Positions 17,921-28,684 of a stretch of DNA of 64,000 bases are shown here, one piece after another. Within the stretch, counting starts at the first letter, position 1, and each line of letters opens with the position of its first letter. Both the position numbers and the translations under genes were made by a program. Origin of the DNA: Heterostelium album PN500 (lineage: Eukaryota; Evosea; Eumycetozoa; Acytosteliales; Acytosteliaceae); contig NW_008805063.1 of assembly GCF_000004825.1 (NCBI RefSeq), positions 1,426,857 to 1,490,856 of the forward strand, given 5' to 3'. The notes below the pieces were generated by a model. The model was not told the DNA's origin, ran no database searches, and was given only the letters and a program-made list of their open reading frames with translations.

Positions 17921-18273
17921 TTAAATATATCTTGTAAAAAAACAATTTGAAGTTCATTTATTTTATTTTTTATGGTCTTTTTTGATCTTAGATACACTGA
18001 ACACAGATAACTTCAATGATATTAAAATAAGCGTGGAATCAGACTTTTTGATTTTTTTTTAAATACTCAGAGTTTATTATTATTATCCAAAAAAGTTCCC
18101 TGGGTATTTTGATTTTAAAAAATATCTTTTTTCCGGCTTTCAACGGTTTTTTCTCATTAAAGAAAGAGATCTGAAATTGAATAGAATTATGAGGATTTCT
18201 ATAAATATAACATCAGTTGAAATATGATCATAGATACTAAATCGTAAAACTTAATACTAAAATTTAATAAATA
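17921..18273. other. AT-rich intergenic stretch
   Basis: About 350 bp between the dead FNIP gene and the small gene at 18274. No coding similarity or RNA gene was seen. Confidence 0.5.
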
Positions 18274-18676
18274 ATGGTTAACTCTTATATTCCATCTTCG
18301 GGGGATAGAACTAGAAAATATGGTACAACAACATGGATTTTCGACGAAAATTTCAAGATTCACTATCAACAACATATTGAACTAGATAGCAACACTGGAT
18401 TGCGGAGAGATGTTATAAAGATATTATTCAATTTAACAACTATTCCATCAGATACAAAAGATTATATTACCTCGTTTAAACTGAATGGTGATGAATATAT
18501 AGTAACACCACCTGATTATAGTAAATTCGTAAGTTCACTCTTTAATTTTAATATAAATAAAATTTATAATTAATAATTATTTTATTTAATAGCAAACAAG
18601 AAGACATTTATTTATGAATGGTATAGATGTTGTTACAGGTGAAAATATTCATTTACAAAGAGAGGTCATAATATAA
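18274..18676 (+). CDS. Small uncharacterised two-exon protein
   Basis: Exons 18274-18528 and 18593-18676 (intron GTAAGT to AATAG, phase 0) give 112 residues. The protein is soluble-looking with no signal peptide. I do not recognise the family; the pattern of Trp-containing N-terminus followed by TSFKLNGDEYIV faintly recalls a profilin-like fold, but this is too weak to assert. Just after the stop, in another frame, a hydrophobic segment is open to 18798 (RTACLVISVLFIVGFPYFTY, then a basic tail). This may mean that the annotated stop follows an indel and that the protein originally ended in a membrane anchor. Nothing around it suggests a role. Confidence 0.5.
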
Positions 18677-18854
18677 GAACTGCATGTCTTGTCATTTCCG
18701 TTTTATTCATAGTTGGTTTCCCTTATTTCACTTATAAACAGTTGATTGTAAATAAAAGAAGAAATTGTAATATAAATGCTAAACTATTAGATTCCTAAGA
18801 ATACAGCAATTGTATAAATATATTTATTAGATATAATTAAGGTTTATGTTTAAA

Positions 18855-20388
18855 TCATGAACCTGTTAGTTGTGAATGGTGTGCAATTCCACCAATTATT
18901 TTGTTTGACATTATCAGTAGATAGTTCTTATCTAGTCTACGAATGGTAAAATACTCTTGGTCACATATTAATATCAGTTCAATATGTGAAGGTACAGTCT
19001 TTAGAGGATTGCTATTAAAGAAGGATCTGGTGATGTACAGTTGTTTCACTGACTTTGGTATCATCTCCCATTTCGTCTTCTCGGTGGGATAACCAAAGTT
19101 GGTCGGACATTCATTGGATCGATGAAATGTTTTGACACATAGTGATTCCAATCGTTCTGGAAGTGGATGGGTAACTAAATTCACATTGGTCCAGAGGTTC
19201 GACATTTTGAGATGTTTTAAATTCGGTAGTAGTTCATTCGATAGCAAGCGAGGTGACGCTGGTTGATAGTAGTTGGTTTTCAGTGAGGTGAGACTCGTTG
19301 GATACGGGTTGGGATATGTGTACATCGTGTGGAGTCTGAGAGTCTCAAGCTTCTCGGGTAACCGTATGTTCTCTAGTGATGCCGAACCAAAAATCTCAAG
19401 CGTTACGATCGTATCTGGAAGTTTACCAGACATATTATTTTGGTTGGTCCTTAAATGTGTAACAGACTTTGGGAAGTCGACAATTTTGAATCGGTGATCA
19501 TAGTGTTCACCTAGTTTGAGGTATCTTACAGAGTTTGGCACTATCGAAGTTATCGGTTGATTAAAGTACTTTCCAAACAACAGTTTTTCAACTGACGATG
19601 GAATCGATATGTTTTCTTTCGGTTGATTGAATTTGCCGGCAAACACCAATGATTTCAATGAGAATGGAAGAACACCCTCTAGCAATGGTTGATCAAAATC
19701 GAATCCAAATTCAACGGTTTCCAAACTGTCTGGTAAGACATCGATGTCAATCGGTTGATTATAATGTATTCCAAATGTTAAACTCTTCAAATACTTTGGT
19801 AAGACACCCACCTTTATTGTATTGTTGAACGATCTCCCGAGAGTCAACGACTCTAGAGTGAACGGGAGTATTGGTAACTCATGACTGAATGCATCACCAA
19901 ACACCAGAACTCTCAAGTTGTGTGGAAAACAACGATGATCTATCTGTATATTATGATTGATTTTCAAAACATCTCCATCTATATCTTTAATATATATATA
20001 TTACACCAATAATACAATTGTATTAGTTGTAATAGATTATTTTAATAATCATATTAATATATTTATTACCATAAGGTATTGATTTATCTAATCTCTTTTG
20101 TTCATCTCTTTCATATATTCGATGTTGTTTGAAGTCATCGGTAGAGAGTAGTGTATTTACAACTTGATCTCTGAAACAATTGAATACCTTAGTTGTATAT
20201 CTCTGATAGTGATGTAAATGATTTATATCTACATTTTCAAAGTAGAGAGAATCGCTATTGAATACAAGGTAATGATTTCTATTTATAAAGAGTTTCTTAC
20301 AAGTGAGAGCAAAACAACATCTATCGATGTTTTGCTCTAAACAACTGACTATATACTTTAATATATAATAATTAAATTTATCAATCAT
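18855..20388 (-). CDS. F-box-like/FNIP-repeat protein
   Basis: 482 residues in two exons, 20388-20070 and 19984-18855 (intron GTAATAAATA to TTAAAG, phase 1). Exon 1 carries a degenerate F-box-like motif near the N-terminus (ILKYIVSCLEQNIDRCCFAL). Exon 2 consists of FNIP repeats of about 22 residues, such as FNNTIKVGVLPKYLKSLTFG, YNQPIDIDVLPDSLETVEFG and FDQPLLEGVLPFSLKSLVFA, that decay toward the C-terminus. FNIP repeats form a leucine-rich-repeat-like solenoid and are greatly expanded in dictyostelids, probably as substrate-recognition parts of SCF ubiquitin ligases (inference from the family). The gene shares its exon layout and intron start with the pseudogene at 16052-17920, so the two are local paralogues. 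Start chosen at the first ATG upstream of the F-box motif. Confidence 0.85.
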
Positions 20389-20742
20389 TCTGTGATAACT
20401 TGTTCATTTTATTTAAAGATAAAAAAATAAAAAATGAAAAAATCCAACTGGATTAATAATTGATTTTTCCAGGATTTTTTTGTAAGAATTTTATTTTCTT
20501 TCCTTCAAATGGTTTGAAATTGATTTTCATTGAATCAATTTATGTGTTTATTTAATTTTCTTTGAATTTTTATTGAAAAAAATACTAAGATATATATTAT
20601 TAGATTAAATTTAAATACGAAGTAATAATATAAAATTATTCATTTAAATTTAATCTAACAAAGCATGCTTGTTACCACCGAAAAATTAACAATATTTAAA
20701 ACATTGTTCATTTCTGTATCTTCATATGAAGACGATGATGGG
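20389..20742. other. AT-rich intergenic stretch with a palindrome
   Basis: No gene seen. It contains a perfect 17-bp inverted repeat, TTAGATTAAATTTAAAT at 20600-20616 and its complement at 20642-20658, separated by 25 bp. Confidence 0.6.
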
Positions 20743-21200
20743 TCAAAATCCATGCGGTGTAAATCCTAATTTGATGACTTCAAGCAATTTAAGTGTATCG
20801 AAATCACCAATATCTTGACGACGAATCTTGATCAGGTGAGTTATACTATTTTGATCCGTATAATAGGATATAACAATGGAATGTGCACAAAGTGAAAGAG
20901 CCTTATAACATACAATATCTGAAAAACTGTTGGAAGCTGACACTTGAACTCCAGAAACAATAGGAAAGCTCTTCACTGTTTCCGCTCGTACTATAGGAAC
21001 CACCATATAACCTTGAGATTGTAACCTGTACACTTTATCTTGAAGTAGCTCTAGTGTTGGTATGCCATCGACTAGACTCGTAACGATATCAGTGTGATAG
21101 GTATCAAATTATTGACTGAGTGTCACTCTTATCTCAGTGGTGAGAGGCGCACTGAATGTTATTGTCAATCGTTGCTCATTCTTCCATTCTATATATCGAA
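20743..21200 (-). pseudogene. Relic of an unknown protein-coding gene
   Basis: The minus strand reads as protein-like sequence from about 21200 to a stop at 20743, but with an in-frame TAA near 21107 (after VTLSQ). No initiating ATG or convincing upstream exon is visible. The last 96 codons are free of stops and end in GDFDTLKLLEVIKLGFTPHG. I do not recognise the family. Part of the same sequence recurs at 21533-21592, so this is a duplicated and decaying gene rather than chance open sequence. Confidence 0.5.
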
Positions 21201-21234
21201 AATTCTATAAACATATATATCGAAAATCTTTTCT

Positions 21235-21280
21235 TCCTTTGTAGATCGATAGCTTTTTTGTAGATCGATAGCTTTTTTGA
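21235..21280. repeat. Two tandem copies of a 19-20-bp unit
   Basis: GTAGATCGATAGCTTTTTT occurs twice back to back at about 21241-21279. Short tandem duplication; no function implied. Confidence 0.75.
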
Positions 21281-21408
21281 GCCAGACATTCCTACTAAGA
21301 TTGGTTGACCATGAATAACTTTGGGTTTATTCCATTATTAAATTAAATGGACTTGTTATCGGTTGGTTATTACAAAAAAATAGCCAATATTTAAAACATA
21401 GGTCTGGT

Positions 21409-21410
<2 letters not shown>

Positions 21411-21500
<90 letters not shown>
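21411..21500. repeat. (GAT)30 trinucleotide microsatellite
   Basis: Thirty uninterrupted GAT triplets. They lie outside any gene I can support; reading the minus strand would give poly-Ile, which is not a credible protein. Purity suggests ongoing slippage. Confidence 0.95.
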
Positions 21501-21532
21501 AATGACTGTACCAAATCCAAGTGATGTGAATA

Positions 21533-21592
21533 TCATAATATGATGAGATCTAACAATGTAAGAGTATCGAAACCACCTATATCTTGACCGCG
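21533..21592 (-). pseudogene. Second, shorter copy of the unknown relic
   Basis: Reads RGQDIGGFDTLTLLDLIIL then stop; the relic at 20743-21200 reads RRQDIGDFDTLKLLEVIKL at the equivalent place. Homology is limited to about 60 bp next to the GAT microsatellite. Confidence 0.5.
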
Positions 21593-21700
21593 AAAATAAA
21601 AAAAATGAGAAGGTTTATTCAAATAATTCCAAGTATTACGAGTTGAGAGTCAAACGCTTATTATACGCTCAACTATTATCTATATTAATTTATTGAATCT

Positions 21701-24700
21701 TTATTCCTCTTTATTTTCATCATCTTCAATAATATCTTCAAGAATTTCACTTTTTCGATTGTTGTCTCTGTTGTAGAAATCATTGAGCAGCGGAATGTTA
21801 ACTTCTGGCAATTCGTTTCTTCTTGTACCATACTTTCCATTGGATACAACTGAAAGATAATGTGAGAGTTTTTCAATGATCTCGGTACGGTAGTGTTTAT
21901 AGAAAGTATAGGCAAAGTAGATTGCAAAAACAATACAACTGGCCAAGATGATCCAATCCTCTAAAAACGATTGTACTTCATTGCCAAGGAAGAGACATGA
22001 GATGAACAAGAGAATGAGTGATACCAGTTCCAGTCGGTTGTCTTCGTCTCTGTTGTACGGTTGACATTTAGCTTGGAGAACTACACTGATTAGCGATACA
22101 CCAATCAGTAGTATCGATCTTATGGGGAAGGAATCTGGCATGATCGAAACCAGCACAATGAACAAACGTCTGAATAGCAGTAACACATCCCAATAGTAAT
22201 AGTTTGGTTTATATTTTAGAATGAATACACCATAGGTTATTTCTACATGTTTCTTGGTCTTGTTGGTCACGAGCAGTAGAAGGATAACCAATGGCATTCC
22301 AATGACAAAGATCAACATAGCATAACTAACTTTGAGGGCAGTGCTATATTGGTGACCTTTACATTGAACGGAAGTATCTGCTACCAAAACCTCTGGAGAA
22401 ACACCATATTGTTGACAAAAGAAAATCGAGAATACAGCTGTACAAACCGGTGAGTAGATTGTTAAGAGGATCCTTATAAATGCACCGAATTGATTGGCAA
22501 TAAATGGAGATTGTATTATCATTGTTGTTGTTGTTGCTTGTTCAACTAATGAATCATTCTCTTGGGTTTGCTTTAACTGTTCTTCTTCTTTCTCTTCCAA
22601 TTTGCGAGAATATCCGAATCGTTTTTGAAATCTTGATTGTATATATTTAAATAGAGATAATAATAATGAATATAATAATAAAATGAATACCAAGATTGGA
22701 CCAACATAGAACGTCATATAATGCCGCTGGTACCAATCGAATGGTCCAGGACAGATTGTACCGAAGATCGATGATCCACCACTTTCAAGCTGTAGATTCA
22801 GTAATGACAGTATACTAAAATTGATACCCTGTGAGAGAACCATTATGGTTTGGGTGAAGTACACCACGATATTCATGTAACCACTGTTCGATCCGGATTG
22901 ATGACACCAAAACACAATGAATATCATTCCAGCAATACAGGCAAACATTATGAATACATTGATTTTCTTGCATTCAATACAACTGCCCATCCAAGAGTAG
23001 TAGTCTTTCGCGTGATTGCAACTCGAGCATAATACACCATAGGTATTCTCCGAGCACTTATTGTCCGCCAAACAATGCGACTTTTCGCATTGGTAGATGG
23101 TTCTTGGGTATTGGTTGATGTCGTACCAGTATCCGGTACGCGAATATACTTCTTCACCACCGGGACAATAGGCATTGGCAGGACATGAAACACAACTGTT
23201 TCCATCGAATCCATAAGTTCCTTGGGGACAACTCGAGCAAATGGTAGATGAAAAAGTTGGATAGGAACCACTCTGACATGGAGCAATAATTGAATTCTCT
23301 AGAATCAATGGTTGTATAATATAGAAACTACTGACAAACGACACTGAACTATTCGAGTTTACTTGACCAATCAGTGGAATCGAATCGAATTTCGCATATC
23401 CATAGTTTAGCTTTGACTCTGCGATGGTAACACCACCGATCTGCAAGTAGATAGTCTGCTCTTTGAGTGTCAACGGTAGAGTTTGATTGAGGATATCGCC
23501 AATCGAGATGACACCTGTGAATAGAGTCTGGTTCGAATGAAAAACCTCTGGGAAATCACCGTAGAGTATCAGTCGGTTCGGTTGCGACGCTACATCGAAT
23601 CCAAACAATGCAATGTTATCGGTGAACGTACAATTAACCATCTCTGGTACTAGATTTGCAAAGTAGATAGCGCCGCCACCTCCCTTCAGTGCACTATTAT
23701 TGTGGAAGAGACAATTGGTTAGCTGTAGAGTGGTGTCGGTATCCACTGACATCACTCCACCGTTGCCATCTGCGTAGTTATCGAAAAACGAACAATTCGT
23801 ATAGAGCACCTTGCTGTTAGCAGAGGAATACGATACGGATCCATCGATCTCCGAATGATTCTCAATGAATGTCGAGTCGTAGATTTCATTCTGGGTTGGA
23901 CCGATTCCAAGGATGAGAGGACCCTGATTTCTCCTGAAAATACTGTTGGAGATGAGCAGCTGTGACTTGGAAGATATAATACCTTGTGAACAGTTGGTAA
24001 AGATACTCTCGTAGATGCTTATTGAGGAAGCTCCATCACTAACCAACAAGGAGTAAGCTCTATTGACTCTTGTTTGTAGTATGATAAGTTCGGCCGATGT
24101 CAATCTAATATAACCTTGAATATTGTCAAATATACATCGCTTGATCAGTACAAATCGGTCGTTCTTGATCGAATAGAAAACGAACTGATTGGATTCATAG
24201 CTGCTATTGGAGAATATTGAATCCACCAAAGAAACACTGGTTCTTGTCGCCTGGATATTTATGCCATCGGACTTGTCGACAGTCGAATTTATGATTTGAA
24301 GTTGACCTTCGAACGTAGAGAATAGGTAATTTCCATTGTGTACTCTTAGATAGGATCGTTCAACTTTTACATTTGAATCCAACAAATAAAACACCTTGAT
24401 TCCGTGAGATTGATTCGATTTCAAATTCGATGGAATCACTTTGATTTGACTGAAAAGTGCATTGGAATACTCTGACATTGAAATGACACCATTTTGATGT
24501 TCGCCATACAATATCGTACCGTTGGTAAATGTCAGATTACTCAATGACATATAAAGTACAGGACTTGTAATGTTTATCATTTCCGTAGAGGTGAAATTGA
24601 TGGTTGTCTCTGTAAGACAGAATAACATATTTTCGAATTGATGGAAACCACTGTTGATAACTGTGATATCGGATTTAAACACTGAGAAAAGACAAGTGTT

Positions 24701-26119
24701 TTCACCTCTTTTTGTTGGTGATTTACTGAAATTCGATGATTCTATCTGGATGCTTGGAACTACGTTGGCATTGATGATCTCACCAACAACCGTTGAATTA
24801 TAAATATAGAGAATGGTTGATATTATATTGATGGAAGGATTGACAAGTTTCGACAGCGAGTTTGTATTGTTTCTAAGTTGACTATTGGCAAGACTCAGCG
24901 AGTTTGATCCATCGAGAACATAGATAGTTCCTCTATCCGAGAAATCGTGATTATCATAGATCTCAACATAGTTAAAACTAACACTGTTGTTACCGCCATC
25001 CAGATAGACAACGGAACCACCTGGATGATAAAGACCGGCATAGCAATTGCGTATTGCTAGGTTCTCCAGCGAGAATTCGATATTACTACCGGTGATTGTA
25101 AATGGCTTGAGTTGATACTGTCCATCGATGATTGTAGCGACACTGGAAACACCAACGATCGTTACTGAAAAATCGATATCACTACTCATTGAATGACCAC
25201 AATATACTCCCTCCGCCAGGTATATCGATTGACCAGGTTGGATCCAATCTAGAGCAGTGCCAATCGATGAGAATGGCGATGCTTTACTACCATTTCCAGT
25301 TAGATCGGAACCACTCTTTACATCGACATAAATATCACTTGGTAGTGGCGGTGGTGATCCTTCAACTGGAACTCTCCTAATATCAACATCCGACAAGAGT
25401 ATATTGAATACCTGTTTATTATTACCGTTGCCATTCGATGTAAAAGTTACTACGAACTCCAATGTCGATATATAAGGTGAGTTGTTGATGAATGGAGAAA
25501 CTGGCAATTGATGTTCTTGACTGTAGATCGAATCACTCTTGAAAGAAACTAGATCACCATTGATCAAGATACTGAAATTAAAGGTTGTGGAGCTGTCGGG
25601 GAATAGAGTATTCGATGACAACGAGTAGTAGAGCATGTACTGTGACTCTGTACTGTCGATTGGCGTAACGGTAAACTGCTGAGAGAGTGACATTGTTTGT
25701 GTCGAGTTTTCTACGACATTTGAAAACATCGCATAGTAATAGCCATTGAGTTGATCTTCCAAAGAACCACACTTATTGCTATTACAGAAAGCTACACACT
25801 CTTTACCGTCGCAATTGGAGTATTCTACCTTCCAAGGCGATGTCTCACTGATATTACTATCGCGATTACCAATCAATTGAAAACCCCAATCATCTAAAAC
25901 TACATCTTTTATATTTGAAACTATATATAGTTTGTTATTGTTTTATGATTAGAATGAAAGAAACAATAAACTAAAAATGATATTATTATCATAATAATAA
26001 TCAAACATACCTGTACACTGAGAATTTACAAAAAAGTGATGATTATTACTTTCAATTTGACATAATATTATTAATATATATATTGTACAAATAAATATAA
26101 ACTCATTTTTTATAAACAT
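21701..26119 (-). CDS. Large beta-helix / Cys-rich / multi-pass membrane protein
   Basis: 1442 residues in two exons, 26119-26011 and 25920-21701 (intron GTATGT to TATATAG, phase 1). The small first exon encodes a hydrophobic signal peptide (FICTIYILIILC). About residues 233-900 look like a right-handed parallel beta-helix (pectin-lyase-like fold): they open with DVKSGSDLTGNGS and SIYLAEGVYCG and contain many short N/S/I-rich rungs such as LTNCLFHNNSALKGGGGAIY. About 914-1000 is a Cys-rich, EGF/receptor-like segment (CSSCPQGTYGFDGNSCVSC). From about 1024 on there are roughly seven or more membrane spans with an acidic cytoplasmic loop (EEKEEEQLKQTQ) and an acidic tail. Architecture suggests a cell-surface receptor, channel or adhesion protein. 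Proteins with this plan are known in dictyostelids and other protists, without a settled function. Confidence 0.8.
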
Positions 26120-26345
26120 TGATTAAACATTTGTTTTATTATTAATATTATTATTAACTAAAAGTGATCACTATTAACAATAAAAATAAAATAGAATCCA
26201 AAAAAAGATTTTTCGAAAATCTTGAAAAAAATCTAAATTTTTTCTCGAGGTTGTGAGATGTAAAAGTCTGGTTTTATCTAAACAAGATTACTTGTTATCT
26301 CATGTGAAATCGACGATCATTATATACATATTGTTGGCTAGATAG

Positions 26346-27734
26346 TTATAAATTCATTAGTTTATAGATTTGTCGTGAATTTAATTGTTGGTCTGTACGT
26401 TTGTTGAATTTAAGTTGAAGAATGAAACTTATAAACAAAATACCAACACAAATACCAAGGTATATTCCCCAATTTTTATAATCTCTTGAATCTAAATAAT
26501 AATAAAAATAATAGATAGATCGATAGATATTAATGGGATATATATAAATAGGATATATATAATAATGTTACTTACCATTGGTTGTACAACAAAATCTTGG
26601 TACTCTCTCTTGATTATTTTGTTTGTGGAATGGTTGATCTTCTCGCTCACCTTTGATATTTCTGATCCAAGTGTTAATGAGATACGGTGATTCCTGTAGT
26701 TCTATTACTCTTGCACCGATTGTGTTCTTTGGAGGATATGATCCGTAGCCAGACTTTCTCCCGTATCCCAAATCAATGCCAAAGTAGTCGCCATGAAAGT
26801 CGTTGCCATGGTCGTGTCCAAAGTAGAGACCTTTGATATCACGTTGCTCAATCATTGCCTCAATGAATTGAGTGTCCTCCGTGTAGTAGCAACACGAACC
26901 ACTATCTCCAAACTCGCCATACACATTATGGTTATTCCAGAGATCCAACACTTCAATTGGGGGAACATGGACGAATCCTATTGCCGGCAGTTTGTATCGT
27001 TCCGAGGTCTGCTTGTACCACTCGACTTGAGTGTGGTGAATGCAACCCCATGGTCCAGTGGATTCATTACAAGGTCTATTGTCACTATCGAAAACATAGA
27101 TCAACGAGTTCAAATCCGTGGAATTCGAGGAGGATATCTCCAAGACATAATTGGAATTGCCAATTACATTCACCGGACTAGCTGTAGATACACTTAGATC
27201 GTATTTCATATCCAAAGCAATCAGTTGATTATTACTGAAAATACCATCACCATCATGATTTCCAAATGTAATTGCCCATCTATAACATAACAATATTAAT
27301 AATAATTTTACAATTTCCTTTTGGAAAGAATAAGAAAACATACGGTATATTTTTTTTTCTCATTGGACCAGTTAATTGATCCCATATCTTTTGGTAATAG
27401 GTTGAATCCAAGAATCTACGACCATATCCACTTATCATATCACCAGATAACATAACAAAATTTGGTTTTTCAATATCTAAAATTACATCTAAAAAAAAAT
27501 ACAAAACAAATTAATATTTTTGAAAAATACAATATTGTTTTTCACTTATAATATATTACCTTGTCCAACTACTGTTTGAGAATCTTTGAACTCGTTTTCA
27601 CCAAAATGTAAATCGGTGAATTGCACAATTTTGAAAGTTCCATTTGTAAATTTTAAATTGGAACTAGAACTACTACTAATTTTATTTAAAAATAAAAATA
27701 GAATAATTATAACAATACATGAATTGCTATTCAT
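26346..27734 (-). CDS. Secreted/membrane-anchored metallophosphoesterase
   Basis: Calcineurin-like phosphoesterase, 389 residues in four exons: 27734-27560, 27488-27344, 27279-26576 and 26491-26346; all splice phases agree. Residues 1-25 form a signal peptide (CIVIIILFLFLNKISSSSSS). Metal-binding motifs are all present in order: FTDLHFG, MLSGDMISG, FGNHDGDG, FVHVPP and GHDHGND. This set and the order resemble the purple-acid-phosphatase/Dcr2-like branch of the superfamily. The last exon adds a single membrane span (IYLGICVGILFISFILQL) and a short basic tail, so the enzyme probably faces the lumen or outside, anchored at its C-terminus. Substrate unknown. A G-rich tract at 28216-28262 lies about 500 bp upstream. 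Confidence 0.87.
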
Positions 27735-28684
27735 ATTAAATAGAAAATCTAAAACAAAATTATTACTATTAATTAATTTTTGATTTCGGAGATATCCAAT
27801 AATATAATTATTTGATATTGGTAGTTGTATTGGTCAACTCGATCGTATAATTTAATTAACTATTATTTTTAAAAATTGTAGGGAAAAATAAATAAGATGA
27901 TAGGACTATCATTAGAAATAAATTATTAATATTTATAAATATTTTTATTGTGAACTTGACTTTAACAAAACCAACAATGAACTATATTACCTCGTACCAA
28001 TAAACATATTTATTATAAAAAAAATTTCAATAAATAATTGTTTTGTTTTTAAGTATTTTTTTTTGAAAAATATGATGTAATCAAATATTAATTTACAAAA
28101 TAAACACGAATTTAATAGAGAATATATGTACTGATACTTTTGTGTAGCCTTTTACCTATTTAAAGTGTTTAGGTATGACAAAAATCTTTAAACTGGTAAA
28201 AAAATTTAACAAATAAATGTGGGTGGGGTTGTTTTTGTGTGTGTGAGTAAATTGTGTGTGTTTGTTTATTACTTTTTAAAATAATAATAATAATAAGTAA
28301 AATTAAAATGCATTTAACAAATAGCTCTAATTATTTTTTTACTTAATATTATCAAAAAAGAATAAATTAAAACTATTAAACTTTAAGAAGGTAATATCTA
28401 TACTGTATTATGTAACATCACAACTCTTGAAAATTAAAATCATATATATCTTATTGCCTGCCCCAATATATAAATTTTTTTAAGAAAAGATTTTGATTAT
28501 CAGGTTGGATAAAAAATAATGTAAGGGATTCCGAATGATGGTTTTATTCAACGGAATCAAGATCATTCATAGTTTGTTTATTAATACTAATAATCAAAAA
28601 CTTATTTAATTTATTGTTTTTTTGGTCTTTTTTGTTTTGAAAATATGTCAAAAATGGATAGATATGATTGATATGTTACACTAA
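27735..28684. other. AT-rich intergenic stretch
   Basis: About 950 bp between the zinc-knuckle gene (3' end) and the phosphoesterase (5' end), so mostly promoter of the latter. It holds the G/T-rich tract described separately and long A/T runs. No gene or RNA was supported. Confidence 0.5.
28216..28262. promoter_or_regulatory. G/T-rich, G-box-like tract
   Basis: TGTGGGTGGGGTTG followed by a GT-rich run. Dictyostelid G-boxes bound by the factor GBF are G/T-rich on one strand, and this fits loosely. It lies upstream of the phosphoesterase gene. Inference from composition only. Confidence 0.3.

Noticed and set aside
21327-21536. Poly-Ile frame on the minus strand
   Set aside because: It is the GAT microsatellite read as codons.
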